From assembly GCA_009694755.1 (NCBI GenBank), contig SICU01000003.1, forward strand, positions 1 to 41,876: a stretch of DNA of 41,876 nt, in the 5' to 3' direction. Under the pieces are notes generated by a model, which was given only the letters and a program-made list of their open reading frames with translations, had not been told where the DNA came from and did not search any database. The first letter of the stretch is position 1, and every line of letters begins with the position of its first letter. The stretch is from Candidatus Pacearchaeota archaeon (lineage in GTDB: Archaea; Nanobdellota; Nanobdellia; Pacearchaeales; GW2011-AR1). This document shows, one piece after another, positions 6,648 through 13,899 of the stretch. A program made the translations under genes and the position numbers.

Positions 6648-7103
6648 CTACCTATAACCGCTTGAAATAAGATAACCTAACAAACCCATCAAAAAGCCAA
6701 TAAGTAAAATTAACAATGAAAGAATTAATATTGATTTTTGAACCGGAATATTCTTATTTTTCCCTAAAGAAGATTGGAAACCTGAAATAAGAGAATAAAC
6801 TAATATAGAAATAAATGGTAAAAACAAAAAGATGTGCTCTTTGGCTTCCATAAAAACTCCATGAATCCATGGTTGAGTTCCAAATTTTATAATTGGTTTA
6901 ATTATTGAACCATAATCTGTTAAATAATAATATCCTCCAATAATCCAAGAAGCAAAAAATAAAATCACTCCTAAAAATGCAGCAATTTTAGCACGATGCA
7001 AACGTTTTTCCGTCGGATTAAGCACCTCAATAAAAACCCATAAAAATGAAGTAATTCCTAACTATCCAAGAATTGCGTGAACACCAATTAAAGAATTTAT
7101 CAT
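6648..7103 (-). pseudogene. Membrane protein gene interrupted by an in-frame TAG at codon 14
   Basis: An ATG at 7103 preceded by GGAGG and a TATA box (TTTATATC, about 7130-7138) opens MINSLIGVHAILG, then TAG at 7062-7064, then LGITSFLWVFIEVLNPTEKR in the same frame, continuing to the end of the ORF-track protein. The continuity, and the way a Trp fits the stop position in this type of membrane protein (HAxLGWxG...FLWVxxExLNPTE, from memory), indicate a TGG to TAG change. The remainder has three to four helices with HGVFMEAKEHIFLFLPF. Translation could restart at GTG 7025, giving 125 residues without the first helix, so the gene may be partly functional. Confidence 0.65.
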
Positions 7104-7157
7104 CTGCCTCCAAAGTAGATAGCAAAACAAGATATAAACCTTTGTGATATTAATAAT

Positions 7158-7424
7158 TTATTTCTTTTTAATACTCTTATGATATTTCACAGCGTGAAAC
7201 ATCCCATAAAGTGCAACAAGAAGCCAAATAGCGTTCGTAACAAAGGAAGGATACGCCGAAACTACAAAAGTATGTCCCGCCAAAAGCAAAGAACCAATAA
7301 TATTCAACCATTGATACATTTTTGAACGTGAAGTCAAATCTTTATGAATAAGTAAAAAATAAGCAATGAGCAAAAATGCCGCACCAATCCAACCAACAAA
7401 AGTCATCACATTCATGCAAGACAA
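7158..7424 (-). CDS. CBU_0592-like three-pass membrane protein
   Basis: The 88-residue protein has three helices with the pattern GWIGAAFLLIAYFLL, YQWLNIIGSLLLAG, and SFVTNAIWLLVALYG. This matches the small CBU_0592-type domain found alone or in transporters; its function is unknown. Either the first Met or the Met at residue 4 could be the start. It sits between the membrane-protein operon and tatD, on the same strand. Confidence 0.65.
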   Translation of the reverse strand: MSCMNVMTFVGWIGAAFLLIAYFLLIHKDLTSRSKMYQWLNIIGSLLLAGHTFVVSAYPSFVTNAIWLLVALYGMFHAVKYHKSIKKK

Positions 7425-7445
7425 AATTAGAAGAACTTAATAAAA

Positions 7446-8204
7446 CTACCCAAAAACATTTTTATAATTCTCTTCAATCTTTTTCTCAACTTCTTTCAAT
7501 TTCAAACCCTTAATTTCTGCAATTTTTTTGTAGCTTTCAAGAACATTAGCAGATTCATTCGGCCATTTTTTATCTGGATGTAAATAAGGTGAATCAGTTT
7601 CACAAAATAAATTTTCTATTGGAACTCGTTTAACAACATCTTGAAATTGTTCGCTGTATTTAATATTCGCAGGAATACTCAAAAACCAACCATTTTTAAC
7701 AATCCTATCAACTAATTTCATTTTCCCAGAAAAACAATGCATAATAACTTTCTTAGCTCCAATTTTTTCAAGTAACTCGATAGTTTGCAATTCGGCTTTA
7801 CGAGAATGCACGATAACAGGTTTATTCAATTTCATTCCGAGTCTAACAAATTTTTCAAAAATAATTTTCTGTTTTTCAAAAGAATCGTTTAATTCTTCGT
7901 CTTTTAAGTCAAGTCCAATTTCGCCAATAGCATAAATTTTTTTCTTATTTTTAACAATGAATTCAATTTCTTCTTCAATAACTAAATCAGTCAATTTTAA
8001 AGCATCGAGAGGATACATTCCTAAAGCCGGTTTAATTTCATCAAACTTTTTAGCGAGTTCAAGAATTTCGCGATTATGCGACGGATTTACTCCGTTGACA
8101 ACAATCGCTTCAACTTTAACTTTTCGCGCATGAGAAATCGCATCCGCGATAGAAACGCCTTCTTTTTCAAGCATATCTAAATGACAATGCGTATCTATAA
8201 ACAT
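7446..8204 (-). CDS. TatD-family metal-dependent hydrolase (DNase)
   Basis: The protein has the TatD metal sites in order: FIDTHCHLDM (HxH) at the N-terminus, EIGLDL, VIVHSRKA, MHCFSGK and CETDSPYL near the C-terminus. TatD enzymes are TIM-barrel, two-metal 3'-5' DNases acting in DNA quality control. I set the start at 8204 (MFIDTHCH) rather than 8279: the first metal motif should lie at the very N-terminus, and a TATA-like CTTTAAATG at about 8226-8236 gives leaderless spacing. That yields 252 residues, normal for the family. It ends with TAG, showing that TAG is a true stop here. Confidence 0.92.
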   Translation of the reverse strand: MFIDTHCHLDMLEKEGVSIADAISHARKVKVEAIVVNGVNPSHNREILELAKKFDEIKPALGMYPLDALKLTDLVIEEEIEFIVKNKKKIYAIGEIGLDLKDEELNDSFEKQKIIFEKFVRLGMKLNKPVIVHSRKAELQTIELLEKIGAKKVIMHCFSGKMKLVDRIVKNGWFLSIPANIKYSEQFQDVVKRVPIENLFCETDSPYLHPDKKWPNESANVLESYKKIAEIKGLKLKEVEKKIEENYKNVFG

Positions 8205-8318
8205 CAAAAAAATAATAGAACAAGGCACATTTAAAGGTGTGTTTTTTTGATACCAATATGTCAATATCAAGAGATACAATAGACATAAAAACCCTTATTT
8301 TCGCAAATTTATACTGAT

Positions 8319-8693
8319 ATGGACAAACTAGAAGAAATAATTAAAACGGAATCTTCGAAATATGAAGTCGGAAGACTTCAATGTGCAGAATTATTAAATC
8401 AAATAACTAGAAAAGGAAAAGAGTTGAGATTAACCGAAGAAGCACTCGCATCAAATATACGAAAAATCGTAAGTTTCACAAAATTTAGCACAAATTATTA
8501 TCAATTTCTAAGTAGAGTAAATTATTTTTATTGCAACGCAAATAACGAAATAACTGCTCAAGGAATGATTGATTCATTTCATTATACTTACAATAGCAGA
8601 AAATATACTATTAGAGGAGATAAATTTACAGAAGAAGAAATAGAATTATCTTTATCTGCTTATCGTGAAGATAATTATCTCCGCATTAATTAA
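8319..8693 (+). CDS. Hypothetical 124-residue protein
   Basis: A soluble, mostly helical protein with a charged N-terminus and many Tyr and Asn residues in the centre (STNYYQFLSRVNYFYC). It has no membrane helix and no motif I recognise. Codon use is like its neighbours. It is divergent from tatD across about 110 bases, and a TATA-like CATAAAAACC at about 8284 could drive it. It is convergent with the zinc-ribbon gene, two bases apart. Confidence 0.5.
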   Translation: MDKLEEIIKTESSKYEVGRLQCAELLNQITRKGKELRLTEEALASNIRKIVSFTKFSTNYYQFLSRVNYFYCNANNEITAQGMIDSFHYTYNSRKYTIRGDKFTEEEIELSLSAYREDNYLRIN

Positions 8694-8695
8694 AT

Positions 8696-8938
8696 TTATC
8701 TCAACTCAAAACCTTTAACCCTTGCTTCCATAAAAAGAGTTCGTGGACATTTTTTATCAGAAAAAGCACAAATAACACAACATTGCGTCAAAGGATTTTT
8801 CACATCAAAATTACATTTAGGACAAATAAAACTTTGAGGGGAAATATCAATAGAAACAATCGCTTTATTTTTTCCAGAACAAGAAGGACATTTCAAAATA
8901 ACGTTTTTAGGTATTTTTTGAATTCTTTTTTTAGCCAT
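8696..8938 (-). CDS. Small zinc-ribbon protein
   Basis: The 80-residue protein starts with a basic segment and then has CPSC, about 20 residues later CPKC (a treble-clef or ribbon pair), and a further CCVIC...KKCP cluster. The last cluster resembles the GDCCVFCSYG...CP ending of a widespread small family of zinc proteins, here diverged. Zinc binding is likely; the role is unknown. Single gene, TATA-poor upstream region. Confidence 0.65.
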   Translation of the reverse strand: MAKKRIQKIPKNVILKCPSCSGKNKAIVSIDISPQSFICPKCNFDVKNPLTQCCVICAFSDKKCPRTLFMEARVKGFELR

Positions 8939-8965
8939 ATATTTTAAAAAAAAGAGAACTATAAA

Positions 8966-9469
8966 TTACTTTGGAAGGTTGTTTTCATCACAAACACAAT
9001 GAACTTGAGAAGTTTCCCTAACATCGCATCTCCAAGCATCGTAATTTATAGTAATTGGTATACGGGGAATTTCTATCCAATAGGTATAAGGTTCTGAAAC
9101 AAATTTACAATCTAAAGCCACATTTCCAGAACAAACATTCGGTCCAATTATTTGTGCATTAGAACTACAACCGACAACTCCAGAACAATAAGTTGAACAC
9201 TGGCTTATTGATTCTTTTATATTTTCTTTAAGAGATTCAGTACATTTATTGTTAGCAAGAACCAATACTTCATTAACTGAATAAGCTCCAATTCTTAAAA
9301 ATGTCAGTGAATTAATAAATGAAGATGGTTGAAATTTTAAAACTGAACCGCTTCCATCAACTGAAAAACTTTTAGGAGAAGGACAATTAAATAAACAAGA
9401 ACCTAAATTAAATTGTAAAAAAGAAAAAGCGATTAAAGAAACAATTAAAATTAAAAAAAATATTTTCAT
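8966..9469 (-). CDS. Cys-rich secreted protein, paralogue 5 of 5
   Basis: The protein has a signal peptide or anchor (MKIFFLILIVSLIAFSFLQF) and then CPSPKSFSVDGSGS, a helical stretch, CSTYCSGVVGC, two more single cysteines and a C-terminal HCVCDE. This is the shared layout of the five paralogues in this operon: Cys, helix, CxxxC, spaced Cys, terminal CxC. The start at 9469 is chosen because its ATG overlaps the previous stop (ATGA) and the signal peptide begins there. It is the last gene of the operon and is closest to the paralogue directly before it. Probably disulfide-bonded outside the cell; function unknown. Confidence 0.7.
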   Translation of the reverse strand: MKIFFLILIVSLIAFSFLQFNLGSCLFNCPSPKSFSVDGSGSVLKFQPSSFINSLTFLRIGAYSVNEVLVLANNKCTESLKENIKESISQCSTYCSGVVGCSSNAQIIGPNVCSGNVALDCKFVSEPYTYWIEIPRIPITINYDAWRCDVRETSQVHCVCDENNLPK

Positions 9470-9999
9470 TGAATTTCCTCGCAATTACATTGAACTGTAG
9501 TTTTTGCAGTTACTACGCACACAGCAACATCGACATTCGCATTTAAATTTAAAGGAGGACTAAATTGATTTGCAATATTCACCCAATCCGCCAAAGATTG
9601 ACTTGTGGATGTGCATTTAGCAATTTTTCCGTTACAAGAATTTGGACCATCAACAGAAATAATCGACGAACAAAATGGAACCGTTCGGCAATAATTTTCA
9701 CAATCTTTATTAGCTTGTACTATTTTTTCCCCCAGCTGTCTATTACAATCATTAATTGCTTTTTTAGTAGCCATAGCTTCAGCTTCAACACTAGACATAA
9801 TAATTACGGGCAAGGGAATAAGTATACTCGCAGGAACTCCTTGAGCTTCCATTCCAGAACCAGCAGCAGTTACTGAAAAATCTTTAGGAATCGGACATGA
9901 TAAAACAAATTGAGCTTCAACACTATTTTCAAAATCAATAAAAAAATAAACAAATGCGAACAAAAATAAAACGCTAAATATTAACAAATGTTTACGCAT
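9466..9999 (-). CDS. Cys-rich secreted protein, paralogue 4 of 5
   Basis: The 177-residue protein has a signal peptide (about 5-28), then CPIPKDFSVTAAGSG, nearly the same opening as its downstream neighbour, a helix beginning AMATKKAINDC, the CENYCRTVPFC cluster, two further cysteines and a C-terminal CNCEE. The ATG follows the upstream gene by one base, with GGGGGT as ribosome binding site. Its cysteines are likely paired by the Dsb/VKOR pathway encoded in this window. No known domain. Confidence 0.7.
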   Translation of the reverse strand: MRKHLLIFSVLFLFAFVYFFIDFENSVEAQFVLSCPIPKDFSVTAAGSGMEAQGVPASILIPLPVIIMSSVEAEAMATKKAINDCNRQLGEKIVQANKDCENYCRTVPFCSSIISVDGPNSCNGKIAKCTSTSQSLADWVNIANQFSPPLNLNANVDVAVCVVTAKTTVQCNCEEIQ

Positions 10000-10000
10000 T

Positions 10001-10429
10001 TCAATTACCCCCGTTTTCAGAGCAGATACAAGAAAAAGTATACATTGCAGAAGCAGTGCATTCAGTTTGAGCCAAATTACAATTATAAGAAAATAAACCA
10101 GTTACGTATTTAGAAGTAGCTTTACATATAACATGTTGATTTGAAGAAGTTACAGCACCTCTACAAGTTCTATCGCATTTAACAGCATCATTCGAATAAT
10201 TGTCAATTATTTCTTCAATTACACTAGCCTTAGCTTCATCTTTTATTTGTTGTAAAGTTTGAGGAAATTGACCATTAACTCCTTGAAAAGAAGTAGACGA
10301 AACAACATATTGAGAGTTATAACTTTTTAAAATACAAGAATTTGTTTGAGCACAAGTAAACGGAACTATAAAGAAAAAAGCAAATATAAAAATTCCTAAA
10401 ACCAAAAAAGATAGTATTAATCTTGCCAT
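10001..10429 (-). CDS. Cys-rich secreted protein, paralogue 3 of 5
   Basis: The 142-residue protein has a signal peptide ending near FTCAQT, then CILKSYNSQYVVSS, a helix (TLQQIKDEAKASVIEEII), the CDRTCRG cluster, spaced cysteines and a C-terminal CICSENG. It overlaps the end of the lipoprotein gene by 13 bases and is preceded by GGGGGA inside that gene. It is the shortest of the five paralogues; the extra loop seen in the last two is missing. Confidence 0.7.
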   Translation of the reverse strand: MARLILSFLVLGIFIFAFFFIVPFTCAQTNSCILKSYNSQYVVSSTSFQGVNGQFPQTLQQIKDEAKASVIEEIIDNYSNDAVKCDRTCRGAVTSSNQHVICKATSKYVTGLFSYNCNLAQTECTASAMYTFSCICSENGGN

Positions 10430-11241
10430 CTAGTTTCCCCCATAAATTTCTTTTTTGAATCCATTAATCCTCTTTCTTGAATCAAATTCTTTTGAGCTTT
10501 AAAAATAAAATCATCTTGGGAATAAGAATTGTATTGACTAACAACTGGTTTAAGAATTTCATCTTCTAAAATTTCTCGAGAAGCATAAGCTCTTGCAGAA
10601 CCAGAAAAAGAATTATGTATCTCTGAATATCCAACTATTCCAAGTCCACTCTCAACAAAACCAACATTTTTTTCAAGGACATTATAGGCACGAACAAGAA
10701 ACTCAGGTAAAGAAAGCCCTCGTTTAATTCTCGAATCTTCAGTATTATAAATTGCAGTTAATTTATCATCGCGTTTAATTTTTGCAGTTTCCCATAAATT
10801 ATCTATTTCTTTATCAATAAGCTCGTCAATTCTAATCATACCATACACTGTCAACGGAGCAAATGGAGTCATATCTTTATTTTTTAAAGTTCGATAAGAA
10901 TCAAAATCTAAAGCAGATTTTTTAGCAACATCATAAACATCTGAAAGTTGTTTAGTATCAGTTTCCGTAATATCTCCTCTTTTTTCTAAATAAATTCGGT
11001 TACGCTCAATATACGAATCAATATCTTTATTCATCAAATCATATAATGATTTTGCACGAACATCAGCAGAAAGCCAAGCGTTAAAATCTTGCTGAATTGC
11101 TTGTTGTTCAGATGAGCTTATAGGGGTAGAATTAACGTAACTTTCTATACCTCTAACTTTTTCGTTAGATTCAGATTTATCTCCACAACCAGTAAGAAGA
11201 GTAGTAGCAAAAGCTAAGGCTAAAAGAGAAGGAGATTTCAT
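10417..11241 (-). CDS. Putative lipoprotein, mostly helical
   Basis: Starting at the ATG at 11241, which overlaps the previous stop as ATGA, the protein is 274 residues: MKSPSLLALAFATTLLTGCG, a signal peptide with a lipobox-like LLTGC, followed by a charged, helix-rich domain with no further cysteine. The ORF-track start at 11271 would put extra residues before the signal. It is embedded between Cys-rich paralogues in a tightly overlapping operon, so it likely acts with them, for example as a membrane-tethered partner or chaperone. That role is inference; no family recognised. Confidence 0.65.
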   Translation of the reverse strand: MKSPSLLALAFATTLLTGCGDKSESNEKVRGIESYVNSTPISSSEQQAIQQDFNAWLSADVRAKSLYDLMNKDIDSYIERNRIYLEKRGDITETDTKQLSDVYDVAKKSALDFDSYRTLKNKDMTPFAPLTVYGMIRIDELIDKEIDNLWETAKIKRDDKLTAIYNTEDSRIKRGLSLPEFLVRAYNVLEKNVGFVESGLGIVGYSEIHNSFSGSARAYASREILEDEILKPVVSQYNSYSQDDFIFKAQKNLIQERGLMDSKKKFMGETRWQD

Positions 11242-11690
11242 GTTAAAATTGGATGAGATGAACAAGAACAATGAAGTTTACTTGAATCTTTGACAGAACA
11301 AGAAAATCCAAGATTAGGATCCATCACACAAATAGCAGGATTAATCATTGGATCGACTAGACATTCCGTTTTAGTTGCTTTTGGAACACTAATACACTTA
11401 ACTGCAGGAGTATTTTGAGAAGCACAAAATGAACGACAATCATGAATTTTAGCAGTTAAATCTGCAACTAAATTATTTGTGCAAGAAATTGTAGCTTGAG
11501 ATACCAAAGCTTGCATATTAGTATTAAAAGCTGGTCCGATAGTTCCAACTCCCGAATACTCATATGTTTTTGTTCCGAAACAAGTTCCAGAATTAGTTGA
11601 ACCAGAGGGAACTTGAGAATTAGCAAAATCTATATTAAAAAAAACAACAGCAAAAAGCAAAACAAAAAATAAAAATAATTTATTAATCAT
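11238..11690 (-). CDS. Cys-rich secreted protein, paralogue 2 of 5
   Basis: The 150-residue protein has a signal peptide (INKLFLFFVLLFAVVFF), a short Gly/Ser/Thr segment, then CFGTKTYEYSGVG, a helix with a Cys (SQATISCTNNLVADL), the CRSFCAS cluster, spaced cysteines and a C-terminal HCSCSS. The same order as in its paralogues. Its ATG overlaps the stop of the first operon gene. Secreted or membrane-held; function unknown. Confidence 0.7.
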   Translation of the reverse strand: MINKLFLFFVLLFAVVFFNIDFANSQVPSGSTNSGTCFGTKTYEYSGVGTIGPAFNTNMQALVSQATISCTNNLVADLTAKIHDCRSFCASQNTPAVKCISVPKATKTECLVDPMINPAICVMDPNLGFSCSVKDSSKLHCSCSSHPILT

Positions 11691-12289
11691 CGAGGTTCTT
11701 CACCAGCACAAGTGCAAGTTCCAATAACTTCTAAGGGAACTTGACAGGAATAAGAAGATAATAGTAGGGGACTGCCAGGAACAGTCACAAACGGAATAGC
11801 TAAACAATTAATTTCTGAAACAGCAGTTTTAGGAACACAAGATAAAGTCAAAGCTCCAGAACAAATAAAACTTGGAGGAGAATTATTTCTTGTACATTGT
11901 TTAACGCAAGCAAGAGCTTTAGGGGCATAATCTATAGAATTTGAATAGGCAAAAATAGCACTAGTACAAGCGTTTTGCACTTCTGTATTATAACTTGGAT
12001 TCAAAATAGCATTAGTTGGAAAATTAAGCGGATTAAAATAAAAATTAGGAGGGGGCAATCCTACACCTGAAGGAGAAATAAACGGCCACTGTCCAAGATT
12101 AGTATCTGAAATAAAAGTATGAAATGACAAACTCAATTTAGAACTCGAAGAAAGTGCAGAACATTTATTCGCAGAAACTCCAGAACCACTTCCAGAAGAT
12201 TGCGCGTATACAAAAAGACTAACGAATAAAATCAAAACTAAAAATAAACTCGAAAATAAAATAGTTCGAGAATTGAAATATAATTTCAT
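11687..12289 (-). CDS. Cys-rich secreted protein, paralogue 1 of 5 (first gene of operon)
   Basis: The 200-residue protein has a signal peptide (about 9-29, ending VYAQ), a Ser/Gly linker, CSALSSSSKLSLSF, a Pro/Asn/Phe-rich insert (LPPPNFYFNPLNFP), a helix starting NACTSAI, the CVKQC cluster, spaced cysteines and the terminal CTCAGEE. It is the longest paralogue because of the insert. A promoter with a TATA box at 12306-12323 precedes it, and all later genes of the operon overlap or abut, so this promoter probably drives the six genes. Confidence 0.7.
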   Translation of the reverse strand: MKLYFNSRTILFSSLFLVLILFVSLFVYAQSSGSGSGVSANKCSALSSSSKLSLSFHTFISDTNLGQWPFISPSGVGLPPPNFYFNPLNFPTNAILNPSYNTEVQNACTSAIFAYSNSIDYAPKALACVKQCTRNNSPPSFICSGALTLSCVPKTAVSEINCLAIPFVTVPGSPLLLSSYSCQVPLEVIGTCTCAGEEPR

Positions 12290-12305
12290 TCAAACATAAG
12301 AAATA

Positions 12306-12323
12306 GGAAGTATATAAATATTT
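12306..12323 (-). promoter_or_regulatory. TATA promoter of the Cys-rich protein operon
   Basis: On the reverse strand, CTAAATATTTATATACTT lies 17-34 bases before the ATG at 12289, the usual position for a short-leader archaeal promoter. No other promoter-like element is visible within the six overlapping genes. Confidence 0.6.
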
Positions 12324-12372
12324 AGATTAAGCTCACTATATAATGACACTAAAATGTTTCATTCAAATATGA

Positions 12373-12456
12373 ACCTATCGAGAATACTTCAATCTCGTAA
12401 GAGTTGAAGTCACCAGAGCGACTTGTTCGCTATGAGTGCTTCGATTCTCGAAACAA
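12373..12456. repeat. Structured element at the 3' side of tRNA-Ala, with a copy of the tRNA end
   Basis: ACCTATCGAGAAT at 12373-12385 repeats the 3' end of the tRNA gene (12460-12472). Next comes a hairpin ACTTCAA/TTGAAGT (12386-12410), a second hairpin AGCGA/TCGCT (12417-12431), and GCTTCGATTCTCG (12438-12450), whose last seven bases pair with CGAGAAT (12379-12385) and which copies the tRNA T-arm in inverted orientation. The whole folds as a three-way junction. The element downstream of tRNA-Leu has the same architecture. It may be an integration scar or a small RNA; see findings. Confidence 0.6.
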
Positions 12457-12527
12457 TGGACCTATCGAGAATCGAACTCGAATCTTTCGACTGCCAGCCG
12501 AACATTCTACCATTGAACCATAAGCCC
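12457..12527 (-). tRNA. tRNA-Ala (GGC)
   Basis: The reverse strand folds into a complete cloverleaf: acceptor GGGCTTA/TAGGTCC with all seven pairs and the G3:U70 wobble that marks alanine tRNAs, anticodon stem TTCGG/TCGAA with loop CTGGCAG (anticodon GGC), T-stem TCGAG/CTCGA around TTCGATT, and A73. No CCA is encoded. It reads GCC and GCU alanine codons. Confidence 0.93.
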
Positions 12528-12559
12528 CATTAACTTTTTTAAAATGGAGAACTTATAAA

Positions 12560-12925
12560 TTATTCTTTCGGTAACTCACAATCAACAAAGTTACTTAATT
12601 GTTCTAAACTTAATCCGCCAGACATTTTTTTACCATCTGCAAATTTCCAAACAGGATAACTAACAATTCCTTCTTTTTTACATACTTCAGTTTGCCCATT
12701 TCCGTTGGGTAAAGAACATTCGACGTAATTAACTAAATCCCAACTACTTCCAAAAAGTTTTTTCTGCGCTTGACAATGGGGGCACCAATAAGCACCATAC
12801 ATAACCGCTTCTTCGTCAGTCAAACATTGAGCAAAATCATCATATTTCCCAGGACCAGAAGAAGCAAATAAAATAATCCCAATAACTACTAAAAATCCAA
12901 GTCCCAACCAAAAAGTCGTTTTCAT
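12560..12925 (-). CDS. Membrane-anchored thioredoxin-like protein (WCPHC)
   Basis: The 121-residue protein has an N-terminal membrane helix (about 4-22) and a short thioredoxin-like domain with the active site YWCPHCQAQKKLF, then YVECS and a VCKKEGIVSYPVWKF strand (cis-proline position), and a GLSLEQL helix. This is the type of thioredoxin domain that is often fused to or encoded with VKOR. It acts outside the membrane, taking electrons from substrate thiols and passing them to VKOR (family knowledge). The VKOR in this window (39535) has no fused thioredoxin domain, so the two are likely partners. Confidence 0.88.
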   Translation of the reverse strand: MKTTFWLGLGFLVVIGIILFASSGPGKYDDFAQCLTDEEAVMYGAYWCPHCQAQKKLFGSSWDLVNYVECSLPNGNGQTEVCKKEGIVSYPVWKFADGKKMSGGLSLEQLSNFVDCELPKE

Positions 12926-12978
12926 AGAAAGTAAAATAAAAAAGATTATTTAAATCTATCAAAAACTATATTCTTAAA

Positions 12979-13278
12979 TTAAAGAATTTCACAAGTCACA
13001 GCTATAACTGTCACACAAGCAGTTGCACCTGGTTCGCAAATATTTCCATTTTCCTTAAATACTCCTCCAAGTCTTGCACAATGTTTTGCATACTCTGAAA
13101 GATTTGTTTCATCATCTATTTGATAAATTATTTTTTTAGTTTCTCCAGATGAAGAGTTATAGGTTTTCTTTATTACGATATCATCAGTATTAACAGAAAC
13201 ATCTGCACTTCTAAAATAAAAAAAAGAACCAACTATTAACAAAATCAAAACGCTTATCAAAATTATTAATTTATTCAT
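12979..13278 (-). CDS. Small secreted or anchored protein with C-terminal cysteines
   Basis: The 99-residue protein has one N-terminal hydrophobic helix (about 3-22), a Ser/Lys-rich middle and a C-terminal domain with CARLGG, ICEPGATACV and TCEIL cysteines, probably paired as disulfides. The NLSEYAKHCARLGGVFKENG stretch with following cysteines resembles short exported domains, but no family name can be given. It lies directly upstream of the thioredoxin gene on the same strand, which fits a disulfide-bonded exported protein. Confidence 0.6.
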   Translation of the reverse strand: MNKLIILISVLILLIVGSFFYFRSADVSVNTDDIVIKKTYNSSSGETKKIIYQIDDETNLSEYAKHCARLGGVFKENGNICEPGATACVTVIAVTCEIL

Positions 13279-13329
13279 AAATCAAAACAGAGAGAGGATT
13301 ATATAAATGTAGTTATAACATCAATTAAA

Positions 13330-13899
13330 ATGGAACAAACTATCATAATCGAACATTTAGAACCAAAAGTCTGGCCTTGGTGTAAAATAGAATATGAAAG
13401 CATAAGCCAAATTATACCAAAAAATAACTTGTGGTTTACCAATATACGATATGAAGAAGAATTCTTGAAGAATTTAGGAAAAGTTTCAAAGGAATCAATA
13501 ATTGACATGAAATTAGAAAAAGCATGTATCCTCGACCCAAATGCAAAAGAAACCTTGACACCAAAAGACGCAAAGCAATTCAAATATTTTATAATAGGAG
13601 GAATTTTAGGAGACTATCCTCCAAAAAAGAGAACTAAAGAAGAACTAACAGATAAGCTCCACAATATTCCAGCAAGAAACTTAGGAAAAAAACAGTTTAG
13701 CACAGATAATGCAGTTTATGTTCTTAAAAAAATAATTGACGGAACACCATTAAATAAATTACAATTTCAAAACAAAATCACAATAAAAATCAACGAAGTA
13801 GAATCAGTAGATTTACCATATTATTATCCTTTAATAAACGGAAAACCAAGAATAAGTGAAAAATTGATAACTTTTCTAAAAAATAAAAAAGATTTTTAG
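13330..13899 (+). CDS. Sfm1-family SPOUT methyltransferase
   Basis: The 189-residue protein matches the family of yeast Sfm1 (a SPOUT-fold protein-arginine methyltransferase acting on ribosomal protein uS3) across its length from memory: TIIIEHLEPKVWPWCKIEY at the start, ACILDPNAKETLTPKDAKQF, then the SAM-site motif YFIIGGILGDYPPKKRTKE and RNLGKKQFSTDNAVYVLKKI, and a C-terminal LPYYYPLINGKP. Conserved regions for cofactor binding and knot formation are present and the length is normal. The archaeal target is inferred to be a ribosomal protein or RNA. It is a single gene convergent with the SNF2 partner, overlapping it by four bases. Confidence 0.85.
   Translation: MEQTIIIEHLEPKVWPWCKIEYESISQIIPKNNLWFTNIRYEEEFLKNLGKVSKESIIDMKLEKACILDPNAKETLTPKDAKQFKYFIIGGILGDYPPKKRTKEELTDKLHNIPARNLGKKQFSTDNAVYVLKKIIDGTPLNKLQFQNKITIKINEVESVDLPYYYPLINGKPRISEKLITFLKNKKDF

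Noticed and set aside
6648-7103. General TAG recoding (pyrrolysine or Trp)
   Set aside because: TAG ends tatD, aIF5B, Sfm1 and other genes cleanly, and another suspected Trp-to-TAG case lies in a gene that has other lesions too.
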